Shown here one piece after another: positions 1 through 7,259 of a DNA stretch of 11,011 nt. The stretch comes from JANNAV01 sp031384695. Its GTDB lineage: Bacteria > Pseudomonadota > Alphaproteobacteria > Rhodobacterales > Rhodobacteraceae. The notes under the pieces are model-generated. The model was not told the origin of the DNA. It was given only the letters and a program-made list of their open reading frames with translations, and did no database searches. Within the stretch, counting starts at the first letter, position 1. Each line of letters starts with the position of its first letter. The stretch is taken from assembly GCA_031384695.1 (NCBI GenBank), contig JANNAV010000362.1, positions 1 through 11,011 on the forward strand. Reading direction: 5' to 3'. The position numbers were made by a program, and so were the translations under genes.

Positions 1-123
1 CAAGCCCTCCGAAACGCCGGAAAACCCGCCAAAGTCGCCATCACCGCCCTGATGCGAAAACTCATCGAACTGGCAAACACACTGGTCAAAGCCGATCGAC
101 TTGGGCAGCCAAAAGGGGCTTGA
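1..123 (+). CDS. IS110-family transposase, C-terminal end (partial)
   Basis: The window opens inside a reading frame that gives 40 residues before a TGA stop. It includes the stretch AGKPAKVAITALMRKLIELA, which resembles the extreme C-terminus of IS110/IS116/IS902-family transposases (the conserved AGKP-K-A-MRKL-LAN pattern). These enzymes have a RuvC-like DEDD catalytic domain at the N-terminus and a transposase_20 domain with a catalytic serine further on. Both would lie to the left of the window, so activity cannot be judged. The gene converges on the small membrane-protein gene, with only 38 bases between the two stop codons. IS110 elements often lack clear terminal inverted repeats, so I cannot place the right end of the element. 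The family call is from memory of the C-terminal motif. Confidence 0.8.
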   Translation, partial: QALRNAGKPAKVAITALMRKLIELANTLVKADRLGQPKGA

Positions 124-161
124 TCAAGACGGATACTCTAAGCTGCGGCGCAAATCTTGTG

Positions 162-515
162 TCAGGATCTCAGGTTGACCACGCCCCGCGCGATCTGTTC
201 CGACAGATAAATCGTCAAGGGATCGGCCTGCATCAGCCAACCACCCACCGGCTCGAACCCTTCGCCCGCCAGCAACTGTGCCACGCGCAATTGATAGGTA
301 TCGGCGCCGGTATTCTGATAGATCACCGCCTTAAGCCCGATGGCCGCAATGACAATGAACAGCAACGGCAACAGCGAGAAGCGGCGCTTCTGCGTTTTGC
401 GCATGTAGTAAGACCGGCCAAGCGTGCCCGTGGCTTCAAAGCCAAGTCCCTTGGTGTGCGCGCGTTCGATCCGCGCGATTCGCCCGTAGAAATCAACCAA
501 ATTCAGGTCGGACAT
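162..515 (-). CDS. Small single-pass membrane protein of unknown function
   Basis: This gene encodes 117 residues. I do not recognise a named family. A polar N-terminal segment (about 1-45) contains a basic, possibly helical stretch (RIARIERAHTKG) and a cluster RKTQKRR just before one hydrophobic segment, about residues 46-66 (FSLLPLLFIVIAAIGLKAVIY). A soluble C-terminal part of about 50 residues follows. By the positive-inside rule the basic N-terminus would be cytoplasmic and the C-terminus periplasmic. The ATG at 515 is preferred over a TTG at 521 because a GGAG sits seven bases before the ATG and overlaps the TTG too closely. GC content and codon use match the neighbours. I vaguely associate proteins of this layout with other Rhodobacteraceae, but that is memory, not a search. 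It lies downstream of prmA across a 106-base gap that holds a promoter-like sequence. Confidence 0.75.
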   Translation of the reverse strand: MSDLNLVDFYGRIARIERAHTKGLGFEATGTLGRSYYMRKTQKRRFSLLPLLFIVIAAIGLKAVIYQNTGADTYQLRVAQLLAGEGFEPVGGWLMQADPLTIYLSEQIARGVVNLRS

Positions 516-522
516 GACCAAA

Positions 523-526
523 CTCC
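523..526 (-). promoter_or_regulatory. Ribosome binding site of the small membrane-protein gene
   Basis: The minus strand reads GGAG followed by seven bases and ATG at 515. The spacing fits a Shine-Dalgarno site for this ATG and argues against the TTG two codons upstream, which would begin one base after the GGAG. Confidence 0.6.
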
Positions 527-564
527 ACTTATCCGACCCCCACCATATGTGTGTCTAAGCCCGA

Positions 565-594
565 AATGTGGCGATTTTAGGGCAAAAACGTCAA
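565..594 (-). promoter_or_regulatory. Candidate sigma-70-type promoter for the small membrane-protein gene
   Basis: On the minus strand, TTGACG (589-594) matches the -35 consensus at five of six bases. It is followed after 18 bases by CACATT (565-570), a weak -10 with three matches. Transcription would start about 40 bases before the ATG at 515. The gap is visibly richer in A and T than its surroundings, as expected for a promoter. The -10 is poor, so the exact site is uncertain. Confidence 0.35.
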
Positions 595-621
595 GCGCAA
601 GGCGATATTTCCGGGCAGACC

Positions 622-1494
622 TTAGTTCCGCCGCAGAACCAGCGCCGCCCACTCGCCCAGATCCTCGCGCGATTGGGGGGTAAATCCGGCCGCCACATAG
701 GCTGCGGTCACCGCCTCGGCCTGCACCACCAACAAGCCGGAAAGGATCACCAGCCCGCCCCGCGCCAAATGCACCGCCATGTCGGGCGCAAGTTCGATCA
801 ACGGACCCTTCAGGATATTGGCGAACACCAGATCAAAGGGGGCCGCCGCCGCCAGATGCGGATGGCCAAAGCCCGCAGCCTCCAGACATGCGATCCGGCC
901 TTCAAGCCCGTTGATCGCCACATTGGCCACCGCCACCGCCACCGCTACCTCGTCTATATCAGACGCAATCACCCGCGCCTGCGGCAACACCTTGGCCGCA
1001 GCCATCGCCAGCACCGCCGTGCCACAGCCAATATCCGCCACCGAGGCCGGCCGCACACCCGCGCCATAAAGCGCATCGAACGCCTTCAGACAGCCCAGCG
1101 TCGTGCCGTGATGCCCGGTGCCAAACGCCACCGTCGCCTCGATCTGCAAGGCAACCCGCCCCTCGGGCACCTTATCGGCATCATGGCTGCCAAACACGAA
1201 GAACCGCCCCGCGTCCACCGGGCTCAACTCCCGCCGCACCTTGGCAACCCAGTCGATCTCGGGCAATTCCGAAAGCACGAACGGCTTAGCCCCGAAGGCC
1301 AGCGCCAGCACAGCCAGAAGCGCCTCACCCGGCGCTTCGAGAAAATACGCGCCCACCTCCCAAAGGCCGGAGTCGTCCTCGATCTCGAACACGCCAACAC
1401 CCGTCGGCTCTGGCTGCATCTTTTCAATGGCTTGCGCCAGCGCGTTGGCCGCGTCTTCACCGATCAAGGTGGTCAGGGCAGTATAGGTGGGCAT
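622..1494 (-). CDS. prmA: Ribosomal protein L11 methyltransferase
   Basis: PrmA uses S-adenosylmethionine in the cytoplasm to trimethylate several amino groups of ribosomal protein L11. The protein is 290 residues, the usual size. Residues 1 to about 90 form the L11-recognition domain. The Rossmann methyltransferase domain follows, with the family signature ATVAFGTGHHGTT at 120-132, SAM-binding motif I DIGCGTA at 154-160, the acidic residue ending strand 2 in ASDID (177-181), and the motif FANILKGPLIELAP (224-237), the family's NIL motif. Motif I has alanine where many methyltransferases have the third glycine; the nucleotides (GCG) support it. The ATG at 1494 has only a weak GGAT-type ribosome binding site. 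The gene lies 60 bases downstream of msrA on the same strand and may share its transcript. PrmA is usually dispensable for growth. Confidence 0.93.
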   Translation of the reverse strand: MPTYTALTTLIGEDAANALAQAIEKMQPEPTGVGVFEIEDDSGLWEVGAYFLEAPGEALLAVLALAFGAKPFVLSELPEIDWVAKVRRELSPVDAGRFFVFGSHDADKVPEGRVALQIEATVAFGTGHHGTTLGCLKAFDALYGAGVRPASVADIGCGTAVLAMAAAKVLPQARVIASDIDEVAVAVAVANVAINGLEGRIACLEAAGFGHPHLAAAAPFDLVFANILKGPLIELAPDMAVHLARGGLVILSGLLVVQAEAVTAAYVAAGFTPQSREDLGEWAALVLRRN

Positions 1495-1554
1495 CGCGGC
1501 ATCCGATCCAAAATCACCCGCCTGCCCTATGCGATGGCCTCACGCAACGCAAGT

Positions 1555-2214
1555 CTAGCGTGCCGCAACCCCCACTCCGATCGGGCAACTCACCCCCGTG
1601 CCGCCAATGCCGCAATAGCCATCGGGATTCTTTTGCAGATACTGCTGGTGATAATCCTCGGCGAAATAGAACACCGGCGCGGGCAGGATCTCGGTGGTTA
1701 TCGCGCCACGCTTTGCCACAGTCAGCGCCGCCTGATAGACCTGCTTGCTGGCCTGCGCCGCATCCTCCTGCGCCGCATCATAAGCATAAATCCCCGACCG
1801 GTAGGTCGAGCCCATGTCATTGCCCTGCCGCATCCCTTGCGTCGGGTCATGGTTTTCCCAGAACACCTTCAGCAACGCCTCATAGCTGATCACCCTGGGA
1901 TCAAAGATCACCCGCACAACCTCGTTATGGCCGGTCAACTGGGTACAGGTCTCTTTGTAGGTGGGGTTGGGCGTATAGCCGCCCGCATATCCCACCATCG
2001 TCAGCCACACGCCGGGCAGTGCCCAGAACTTGCGCTCCACCCCCCAGAAACACCCCATGCCGAACATCGCCTCGGCCATCCCCTCGGGCACCGGCGCCTG
2101 CAACGGCCTGCCCGATATAAAATGCCGCTCGGCCGTTGGCAAAGCCTCGGCCCGCCCGGGCAAGGCATCCGCAGGACGTACCATTTCCAGCTTCCGACGA
2201 TCCGTGAAAAACAT
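1555..2214 (-). CDS. msrA: Peptide methionine-(S)-S-oxide reductase
   Basis: MsrA reduces the S-epimer of methionine sulfoxide in proteins and free methionine back to methionine, with thioredoxin as the final reductant. The protein is 219 residues, close to E. coli MsrA. The catalytic motif GCFWG places the active cysteine at residue 55. The C-terminal GYCGIGGTGVSCP (199-211) supplies two resolving cysteines, C201 and C210, as in the three-cysteine E. coli type. Other family blocks are GYAGG (75-79), GHNEVVRV (95-102) and EDYHQQYL (186-193). It is a stand-alone MsrA with no MsrB fused. The frame remains open upstream, but the ATG at 2214 is chosen because an ideal GGAGG lies six bases before it and the protein then matches the family length. 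Confidence 0.95.
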   Translation of the reverse strand: MFFTDRRKLEMVRPADALPGRAEALPTAERHFISGRPLQAPVPEGMAEAMFGMGCFWGVERKFWALPGVWLTMVGYAGGYTPNPTYKETCTQLTGHNEVVRVIFDPRVISYEALLKVFWENHDPTQGMRQGNDMGSTYRSGIYAYDAAQEDAAQASKQVYQAALTVAKRGAITTEILPAPVFYFAEDYHQQYLQKNPDGYCGIGGTGVSCPIGVGVAAR

Positions 2215-2220
2215 CGCTAA

Positions 2221-2225
2221 CCTCC
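2221..2225 (-). promoter_or_regulatory. Strong ribosome binding site of msrA
   Basis: The minus strand reads GGAGG, then TTAGCG, then ATG at 2214. It is the best Shine-Dalgarno match in the window and fixes the msrA start against longer alternatives in the same open frame. Confidence 0.75.
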
Positions 2226-2243
2226 GAGATTTCTGCATCCCAC

Positions 2244-2271
2244 TATGTAGCAAAATCACCCGGAACGTCCA
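2244..2271 (-). promoter_or_regulatory. Candidate msrA promoter
   Basis: On the minus strand TGGACG (2266-2271) and TACATA (2244-2249) are separated by 16 bases, with four and three matches to the sigma-70 boxes. Transcription would begin roughly 20-25 bases before the msrA ATG. The site begins immediately after the MFS stop codon, so msrA (and prmA) could be expressed independently of the transporter. The match is modest. Confidence 0.3.
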
Positions 2272-2272
2272 G

Positions 2273-3496
2273 TCACGCGCGCGCGCCCCGCAGCACAGTC
2301 TCGTGACCCGCCTCCGGGTGGCGCGGGATAAGGAACGACAGCGCCAGCGACGTGGCCGCCATCGCCGACGCAAGCCCGAACACCGCCCCCGGCGAAGATA
2401 CCCACAAATACCCCAAAGCCGCAGGCAGGAACACCGCCGTGATATGGTTGATGGTAAAGGCCACCGCGGCGGTGGGCGCGATATCGGCAGGGTCGGCGAT
2501 CTTCTGGAAATAGGTCTTCAGGCTGAACGACATGCCGAAAAACATGTGATCAATCACATACAGCGCCGAGGCCAGCCAAAGCCCCCAGCCAAACGCATAA
2601 ACCCCGGTATACATCAGGAACACCATCAGCAAACCGGCGTGTTCCACCATCAATATCCGCCGCTCGCCAAACCGCGCCAGCCAGCGGCCCACAAAGGGCG
2701 ACAGCAGCAGGTTGGCCAGATAATTGATCAGGAACAGCGCCGTCAACTCATGCACCCGCAGCCCGAACCGCTCCACCATCATGAAGGCCGCGAACACCAC
2801 GAAAATCTGCCGCCGCGCCCCCGCCATGAACTGCAACAGATAATAAAGCCAATAGCGGCGGCGCAGCACCATGTGTCTGTGCTGGCGCACCGGGGCCTCG
2901 AACTGCGGATAGGCAAACAGGCAAAACAGCGCAATCACCGCCGTCAGCCCCCCCGATGCCAGATAAACCATGTTGTAATTCAGCCCCAGCGGCGCCCACA
3001 AAACCACGATCAGCCCGTAAGCCAGCAGCGACGCTCCCGCCCCCGCAGCCGTAATCCAGCCCAGCATCTGCGGCGCCCGCGCCTTGTCGATCCATTGCAA
3101 CTGCAAGGATTGGTTGACCGTCTCGAAATAGTGAAAGCCGATGGATGACAGCAGCGTCAGCATCAGAATGCCGCCCAGACTTGGGAAATACGCGGTCACT
3201 GACGTCGCCACCCCCAACAGGATCAGCGCGATCATCCCCAGCACCTGCTCGCGGATGAACAGGATCAGCAGGATCACCCCGACGGCCAGAAAACCGGGTA
3301 TCTCGCGCACGGTGTGCAACCAGCCGATCTCAACCCCGGTAAACCCGGCCACTTCGATGACATAGTTGTTCAGCAGCGCCGACCAGGTGTTGAACGCAAT
3401 CGGCATCGCCGCCGCGGTGACAAACAGCAACGCCTCGGGCCTGCGCCAAAACGGCAGACGGGCGGCCTCGGCCAGGGGAACGATCTTGCGGAACAT
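2273..3496 (-). CDS. Major facilitator superfamily transporter, substrate unknown
   Basis: This 407-residue protein shows about twelve hydrophobic segments, as expected of an MFS secondary transporter in the inner membrane. Segments are near residues 21-45, 58-80, 85-105, 107-125, 144-167, 174-196, 215-240, 250-273, 280-300, 307-328, 345-368 and 371-391. The basic loop around 205-215 (RQHRHMVLRRR) sits between segments 6 and 7, where MFS proteins have their central cytoplasmic loop. No signature identifies a substrate. The ATG at 3496 has a poor ribosome binding site, and its short leader before the first helix is normal for the family. A palindrome about 45 bases upstream may be an operator. 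It lies 58 bases before msrA and 97 bases after priA on the same strand. Confidence 0.85.
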   Translation of the reverse strand: MFRKIVPLAEAARLPFWRRPEALLFVTAAAMPIAFNTWSALLNNYVIEVAGFTGVEIGWLHTVREIPGFLAVGVILLILFIREQVLGMIALILLGVATSVTAYFPSLGGILMLTLLSSIGFHYFETVNQSLQLQWIDKARAPQMLGWITAAGAGASLLAYGLIVVLWAPLGLNYNMVYLASGGLTAVIALFCLFAYPQFEAPVRQHRHMVLRRRYWLYYLLQFMAGARRQIFVVFAAFMMVERFGLRVHELTALFLINYLANLLLSPFVGRWLARFGERRILMVEHAGLLMVFLMYTGVYAFGWGLWLASALYVIDHMFFGMSFSLKTYFQKIADPADIAPTAAVAFTINHITAVFLPAALGYLWVSSPGAVFGLASAMAATSLALSFLIPRHPEAGHETVLRGARA

Positions 3497-3539
3497 AATC
3501 CGTTGCCTAGCCGTTCAAACTCAGCTGCGCGAGCGTAGA

Positions 3540-3556
3540 ATTGTGCTGCACACAAT
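3540..3556. promoter_or_regulatory. Palindrome upstream of the MFS gene, possible operator
   Basis: ATTGTG and CACAAT are perfect 6-base inverted arms around a 5-base centre (CTGCA). The site lies in the 97-base gap between the priA stop and the MFS start, about 44 bases before the MFS ATG, a usual place for a repressor or activator site. There is no T-run, so it does not look like a terminator. The regulator is unknown. Confidence 0.35.
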
Positions 3557-3593
3557 CGGCACCCCGCCCGGCGGCAAAACCCCGGACGCCCCT

Positions 3594-5783
3594 TTACAGA
3601 AAGCTTTGCGGATCAATATCCACTGCCAGCCGCACATTCGCGGGGCATTTCAACTGCCCCACCCAGGCCACCAGCGCGCCTTGCAAGGCCACGGTTTTCT
3701 CGGCCTTCACCAAAAGCCGCACCCGGTGGCGGCCCCGCACCCTGGCAATAGGTGCCGGTGCGGGGCCGAAAACCTGCGCCCCCACCGCGCGCAACGGCCC
3801 GTCGCGCCGCGCCAGTTCGGCGGCAAAATCGAACACCGCCGCCACGTCAGGCGATGACAGGATAACCCCCGCCATCCGCCCATAAGGCGGCACCCCCGCC
3901 GCGCGGCGCTCGGCGGCTTCCGCGCGCCAGAATGCCTCCTCGTCGCCGCCCAGAATGGCGCGGATCACCGTGTGGTCCGGCTGATGCGTCTGCAACCACG
4001 CCTCGCCCGGAATGGCCGCCCGCCCCGCCCGCCCCGCCACCTGGCGCATCAGTTGAAACGTCCGCTCTGCCGCTCGCAGATCCGATCCCTGCAACCCCAG
4101 ATCGGCATCAATCACCCCCACCAGCGTCAATAGCGGAAAGTTATGCCCCTTCGCCACGATCTGCGTGCCGATGATGATATCCGCCCCCCCCGCCGCAATC
4201 AGCATGATCTGCTCTTTCAGCGCCCTTGCCGAGCCGAACAGATCCGATGACAGCACCGCCAGCCGCGCGTCCGGAAACCGCGCGGTCACCTCTTCGGCCA
4301 ACCGCTCCACCCCCGGCCCCACCGCCGCCATCCGGCCCTCCACCCCGCAGGCAGGACAGGCCAAAGGCACAGGTTTGGTGGCACCGCACTGATGGCACAC
4401 CAGCCGCTTCAGGAACCGGTGCTCCACCATGCGCGCATCGCAATCGTCGCAGCCTACCTGATGCCCGCAGGCCCGGCACAGCGTCACCGGCGCATAGCCG
4501 CGCCGGTTCAGGAACAGCATCGCCTGCTCGCCCCGCGCGACGCGCGCCGCCACCTCACGCGCCAGCGTCTCCGATATCCAGCGGTCATTCGCAAGCCGCT
4601 CGGCCCGCATGTCGATGGCCTTCATCCGTGGCATCTCGGCCAACCCATAGCGCGCGCCCAGATCAAGCCGGCCATATTTGCCCGCTTCAACATTGGCCCA
4701 GCTTTCAAGGCAAGGCGTGGCCGAGGCCAACACGATCGGCACCGCGCAGATCGCCGCGCGCAGCACCGCCATATCGCGTGCATTGTAAAGCACGCCGTCC
4801 TCTTGCTTGTACGAGGTGTCGTGCTCCTCATCGACCACGATCAGCCCCAGATCGCGGAACGGCAGGAACAGCGCCGACCGCGCCCCCACCACCAGCCCCG
4901 CCTCACCCTGCCCCACCATCCGCCAAACCCGCCGACGCTCGGTCATAGTGACGCCCGAATGCCACTCCGCAGGCCGCGCGCCAAACCGCGCCTCTACCCG
5001 CGCCAGAAAATCCGCCGTCAACGAAATCTCTGGCAGCAACACCAACGCCTGCCGCCCGGCGCGCAAACACTCTGCCACCGCCTCAAGGTAAACCTCGGTC
5101 TTGCCCGACCCCGTCACCCCTTTCAGCAGCGTACACGAATACCCCCCCATCGCCACCGCCGCGACCAAGGCATCCCCCGCCGCCACCTGATCCCCCTCAA
5201 GCCGAAAACCGCCCGCCGGATCAAGCGGCGCAAACGGCAGATCGCGCGGCGCGTCCACCTCCAGCACCACCCCAAGCGCCACCAGCCCCTTGATCACCGC
5301 TGGCCCGCACCCCGCCTCCTCGGCCAACTCGCCCAACGTCACCGACGCCCCGCCAAACCGCCGCAGCGCCTCAACCACGCGAAACCGCGCCTCCGTCATC
5401 CGGTTGGGGATGGTGTCGCCCAGCCGGTAAATCCGCCGCATCGACGGCGGATCGCTCAGGCCCGGCGCGCGGGTGGCCAGCCGCAGCATCGCCGACAACG
5501 GCGTCAGGGTATAATCCGCCGCCCGCACCAGAAAGCTGCGCAACTCCGCCCGCATCGGTGCCACATCCAGCACCCGGTTTATCGCCCGGATGCGTGCCGG
5601 ATCAAAACTGCCCTCGCCCGGCCCCCAAACTACCCCGATCACCCGGCGCGGCCCCAGCGGTACTTCGACAAAATCACCCGTCCCGCAGCCCCCCTCCGGC
5701 GCGCGGTAATCCAGCACGCGCCCCAGCGGTTCCGTGGTTAGCACCGCCACCAGATCGCCCGCCTCAAACACCCGTTCCACCAC
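3594..5783 (-). CDS. priA: Primosomal protein N', replication restart helicase
   Basis: PriA is the 3'-5' DNA helicase that recognises stalled or recombined forks and reloads the replisome. Numbered from the GTG at 5783 (729 residues; E. coli PriA is about 730), an N-terminal fork-binding domain is followed by Walker A GVTGSGKTEVY (222-232), Walker B DEEHD (318-322), and eight zinc-binding cysteines as four CxxC pairs at 436/439, 445/448, 463/466 and 476/479. Helicase motif V-like GTQIVAKGHNFP lies at 539-550 and motif VI QVAGRAGR at 581-588. All key residues are present. The frame is open to a TTG at 5834. I prefer the GTG at 5783 (or 5780 or 5771) because homologues, as I recall them, have only about ten residues before the LVAVLTT block, and because a later start leaves room for a promoter in the divergent gap with tal. 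Confidence 0.95.
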   Translation of the reverse strand: MVERVFEAGDLVAVLTTEPLGRVLDYRAPEGGCGTGDFVEVPLGPRRVIGVVWGPGEGSFDPARIRAINRVLDVAPMRAELRSFLVRAADYTLTPLSAMLRLATRAPGLSDPPSMRRIYRLGDTIPNRMTEARFRVVEALRRFGGASVTLGELAEEAGCGPAVIKGLVALGVVLEVDAPRDLPFAPLDPAGGFRLEGDQVAAGDALVAAVAMGGYSCTLLKGVTGSGKTEVYLEAVAECLRAGRQALVLLPEISLTADFLARVEARFGARPAEWHSGVTMTERRRVWRMVGQGEAGLVVGARSALFLPFRDLGLIVVDEEHDTSYKQEDGVLYNARDMAVLRAAICAVPIVLASATPCLESWANVEAGKYGRLDLGARYGLAEMPRMKAIDMRAERLANDRWISETLAREVAARVARGEQAMLFLNRRGYAPVTLCRACGHQVGCDDCDARMVEHRFLKRLVCHQCGATKPVPLACPACGVEGRMAAVGPGVERLAEEVTARFPDARLAVLSSDLFGSARALKEQIMLIAAGGADIIIGTQIVAKGHNFPLLTLVGVIDADLGLQGSDLRAAERTFQLMRQVAGRAGRAAIPGEAWLQTHQPDHTVIRAILGGDEEAFWRAEAAERRAAGVPPYGRMAGVILSSPDVAAVFDFAAELARRDGPLRAVGAQVFGPAPAPIARVRGRHRVRLLVKAEKTVALQGALVAWVGQLKCPANVRLAVDIDPQSFL

Positions 5784-5851
5784 TTGCGCCTGCCCATCTA
5801 TCGCTTTGCCCGGAATTGGGGTAATAGCGCGCAAACCGTCTCACAACCAGC

Positions 5852-5856
5852 AAGGA
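5852..5856 (+). promoter_or_regulatory. Ribosome binding site of the transaldolase gene
   Basis: AAGGA lies eight bases before the ATG at 5865. It supports starting the protein at MKFFVDTADV rather than at the in-frame ATG at 5784, which would add 27 unrelated residues. Confidence 0.65.
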
Positions 5857-5864
5857 CCGCGTTC

Positions 5865-6518
5865 ATGAAATTCTTTGTCGATACCGCCGATGTCGCCGCA
5901 ATCGCCGAATTGAACGATCTGGGCATGGTGGACGGTGTCACCACCAACCCCTCGCTGATCCTGAAATCGGGCCGCGACATCATCGAGGTCACCAAAGAGA
6001 TCTGCAGCATCGTCTCGGGCCCGGTTTCCGCCGAAGTGGTGGCGCTTACCTCGGACGAGATGATCGCCGAGGGCCGCAAACTGGCCGCCATTGCCCCGAA
6101 CATCACGGTGAAAGTACCGCTGACATGGGATGGCCTGAAAACCTGCAAGGTGCTGACGGGCGAAGGCTTCATGGTCAACGTCACCCTCTGCTTCTCGGTC
6201 AATCAGGCGCTTATCGCCGCCAAAGCCGGGGCCACCTTCATCTCGCCTTTCGTTGGCCGCCTCGATGATATCAACATGGACGGCATGGAGTTGATCGGCG
6301 ATATCCGGCAGGTTTACGACAACTATGGCTTTGATACCCAGATCCTCGCCGCCTCGATCCGCACCGCCAACCACGTCACCCAATGCGCCCTGCTGGGTGC
6401 CGATGTGATCACCGCCCCGCCCGCCGTGATCAAATCGCTGGCCGCCCACCCCCTCACCGACAAGGGGTTGGAGCAATTCATGAAAGACTGGGCAAAAACC
6501 GGGCAGAAAATCCTGTAA
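5865..6518 (+). CDS. tal: Transaldolase, small Tal/FSA-like family
   Basis: This enzyme is predicted to transfer a dihydroxyacetone unit between sugar phosphates in the non-oxidative pentose phosphate pathway, through a Schiff base on lysine. The protein is 217 residues, typical of the short bacterial transaldolases related to fructose-6-phosphate aldolase, and shorter than the roughly 315-residue E. coli TalB type. Visible blocks are FVDTAD (4-9), GVTTNPSLI (24-32), the Schiff-base lysine K83 in TVKVP, NVTLCFS (105-111) and SPFVGRLDD, the phosphate-side motif. An alternative activity as a fructose-6-phosphate aldolase cannot be excluded by eye, but the NVTL segment favours true transaldolase. 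It is divergent from priA across 81 bases and leads the plus-strand gene block. Confidence 0.92.
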   Translation: MKFFVDTADVAAIAELNDLGMVDGVTTNPSLILKSGRDIIEVTKEICSIVSGPVSAEVVALTSDEMIAEGRKLAAIAPNITVKVPLTWDGLKTCKVLTGEGFMVNVTLCFSVNQALIAAKAGATFISPFVGRLDDINMDGMELIGDIRQVYDNYGFDTQILAASIRTANHVTQCALLGADVITAPPAVIKSLAAHPLTDKGLEQFMKDWAKTGQKIL

Positions 6519-6566
6519 ACTGGTGTATGATCGGGCGGCAATAACCAATAAACGGGCAGCAACGGC

Positions 6567-7259
6567 ATGATCGAACAAGATTTGCGCGACCGCATCATCG
6601 CGGAACCCGAGGTCATCCTTGAAGACCGTGACGTGATGAACGCGCTGATCGGGGCCAATGAGCGGCTGATGGGCTCCAACATCGTCGATCTGCGCGGCAT
6701 CGCGATGGAACGGCTGGAAGGGCGGCTTGACCGGCTGGAAGATACCCACCGCACGGTGATTGCCGCCGCCTACGAAAACCTCGCGGGCACCAATCAGGTG
6801 CACCGCGCCATCCTGCAACTGCTCGATCCCCTCAGTTTCGAGGATTTCCTGCAAACCCTGATCGCCGAAGTGGCGCAAACCCTGCGGGTGGATTGCGTCC
6901 GCCTGGTGCTGGAATCGGTGCAGGATGCCGAAGACCCCAGCCTGCGCAAACTGGGCGAGATTTTGCATGTGGCGCAGCCCGGTTTCGTCGCCGAATACGT
7001 CTCGGGCGGCCGCAACGTGCCGCTGCGCCCGGTGGTGCTGCGGCAGGTGATGCCCAGTTCCGACGCGCTTTATGGCGAACGGGCCGGCTGGATCCGCTCC
7101 GAAGCGCTGATGAAGCTGGATTTCGGCAAAGGCCGTCTGCCGGGCATGCTGGTGCTGGGCGCCGAGGATCCGCATCAGTTCAAGCAAACCCACGGCACCG
7201 ATTTGCTCGCGTTTTTCGCCGGCGTGTTCGAGCGGACAATGCGCCGCTGGCTGTCGTGA
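6567..7259 (+). CDS. DUF484 family protein, GAF-like
   Basis: This 230-residue protein fits the DUF484 family, a cytoplasmic family of unknown function with a GAF-like fold. The N-terminal third, about residues 1-65, is rich in charged residues and predicted helical, possibly coiled coil (MERLEGRLDRLEDTHRTVI). The rest would form the GAF-like domain, ending in GMLVLGAEDPHQF and a helical tail. No catalytic residues are evident. Genes of this family commonly precede xerC, as here: the stop overlaps the xerC start in a GTGA, suggesting coupled translation. The spacing to the upstream transaldolase is 48 bases. The ribosome binding site before the ATG at 6567 is weak (GGCAG-like). Confidence 0.85.
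   Translation: MIEQDLRDRIIAEPEVILEDRDVMNALIGANERLMGSNIVDLRGIAMERLEGRLDRLEDTHRTVIAAAYENLAGTNQVHRAILQLLDPLSFEDFLQTLIAEVAQTLRVDCVRLVLESVQDAEDPSLRKLGEILHVAQPGFVAEYVSGGRNVPLRPVVLRQVMPSSDALYGERAGWIRSEALMKLDFGKGRLPGMLVLGAEDPHQFKQTHGTDLLAFFAGVFERTMRRWLS

Noticed and set aside
568..2220. A 550-codon open frame on the plus strand opposite prmA and msrA
   Set aside because: Its product is low-complexity and rich in R, H, P and Q, typical of the antisense of GC-rich genes. The minus-strand frames encode recognisable PrmA and MsrA with complete catalytic motifs.
2214..2373. Longer msrA start extending to 2373
   Set aside because: The extension would overlap the MFS gene, is arginine-rich and unlike MsrA, and the GGAGG before the ATG at 2214 marks the real start.
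5784..5864. Longer transaldolase starting at the ATG at 5784
   Set aside because: The extra 27 residues do not match the family, whose proteins begin at MKFFVDTA, and a good AAGGA site precedes the ATG at 5865.
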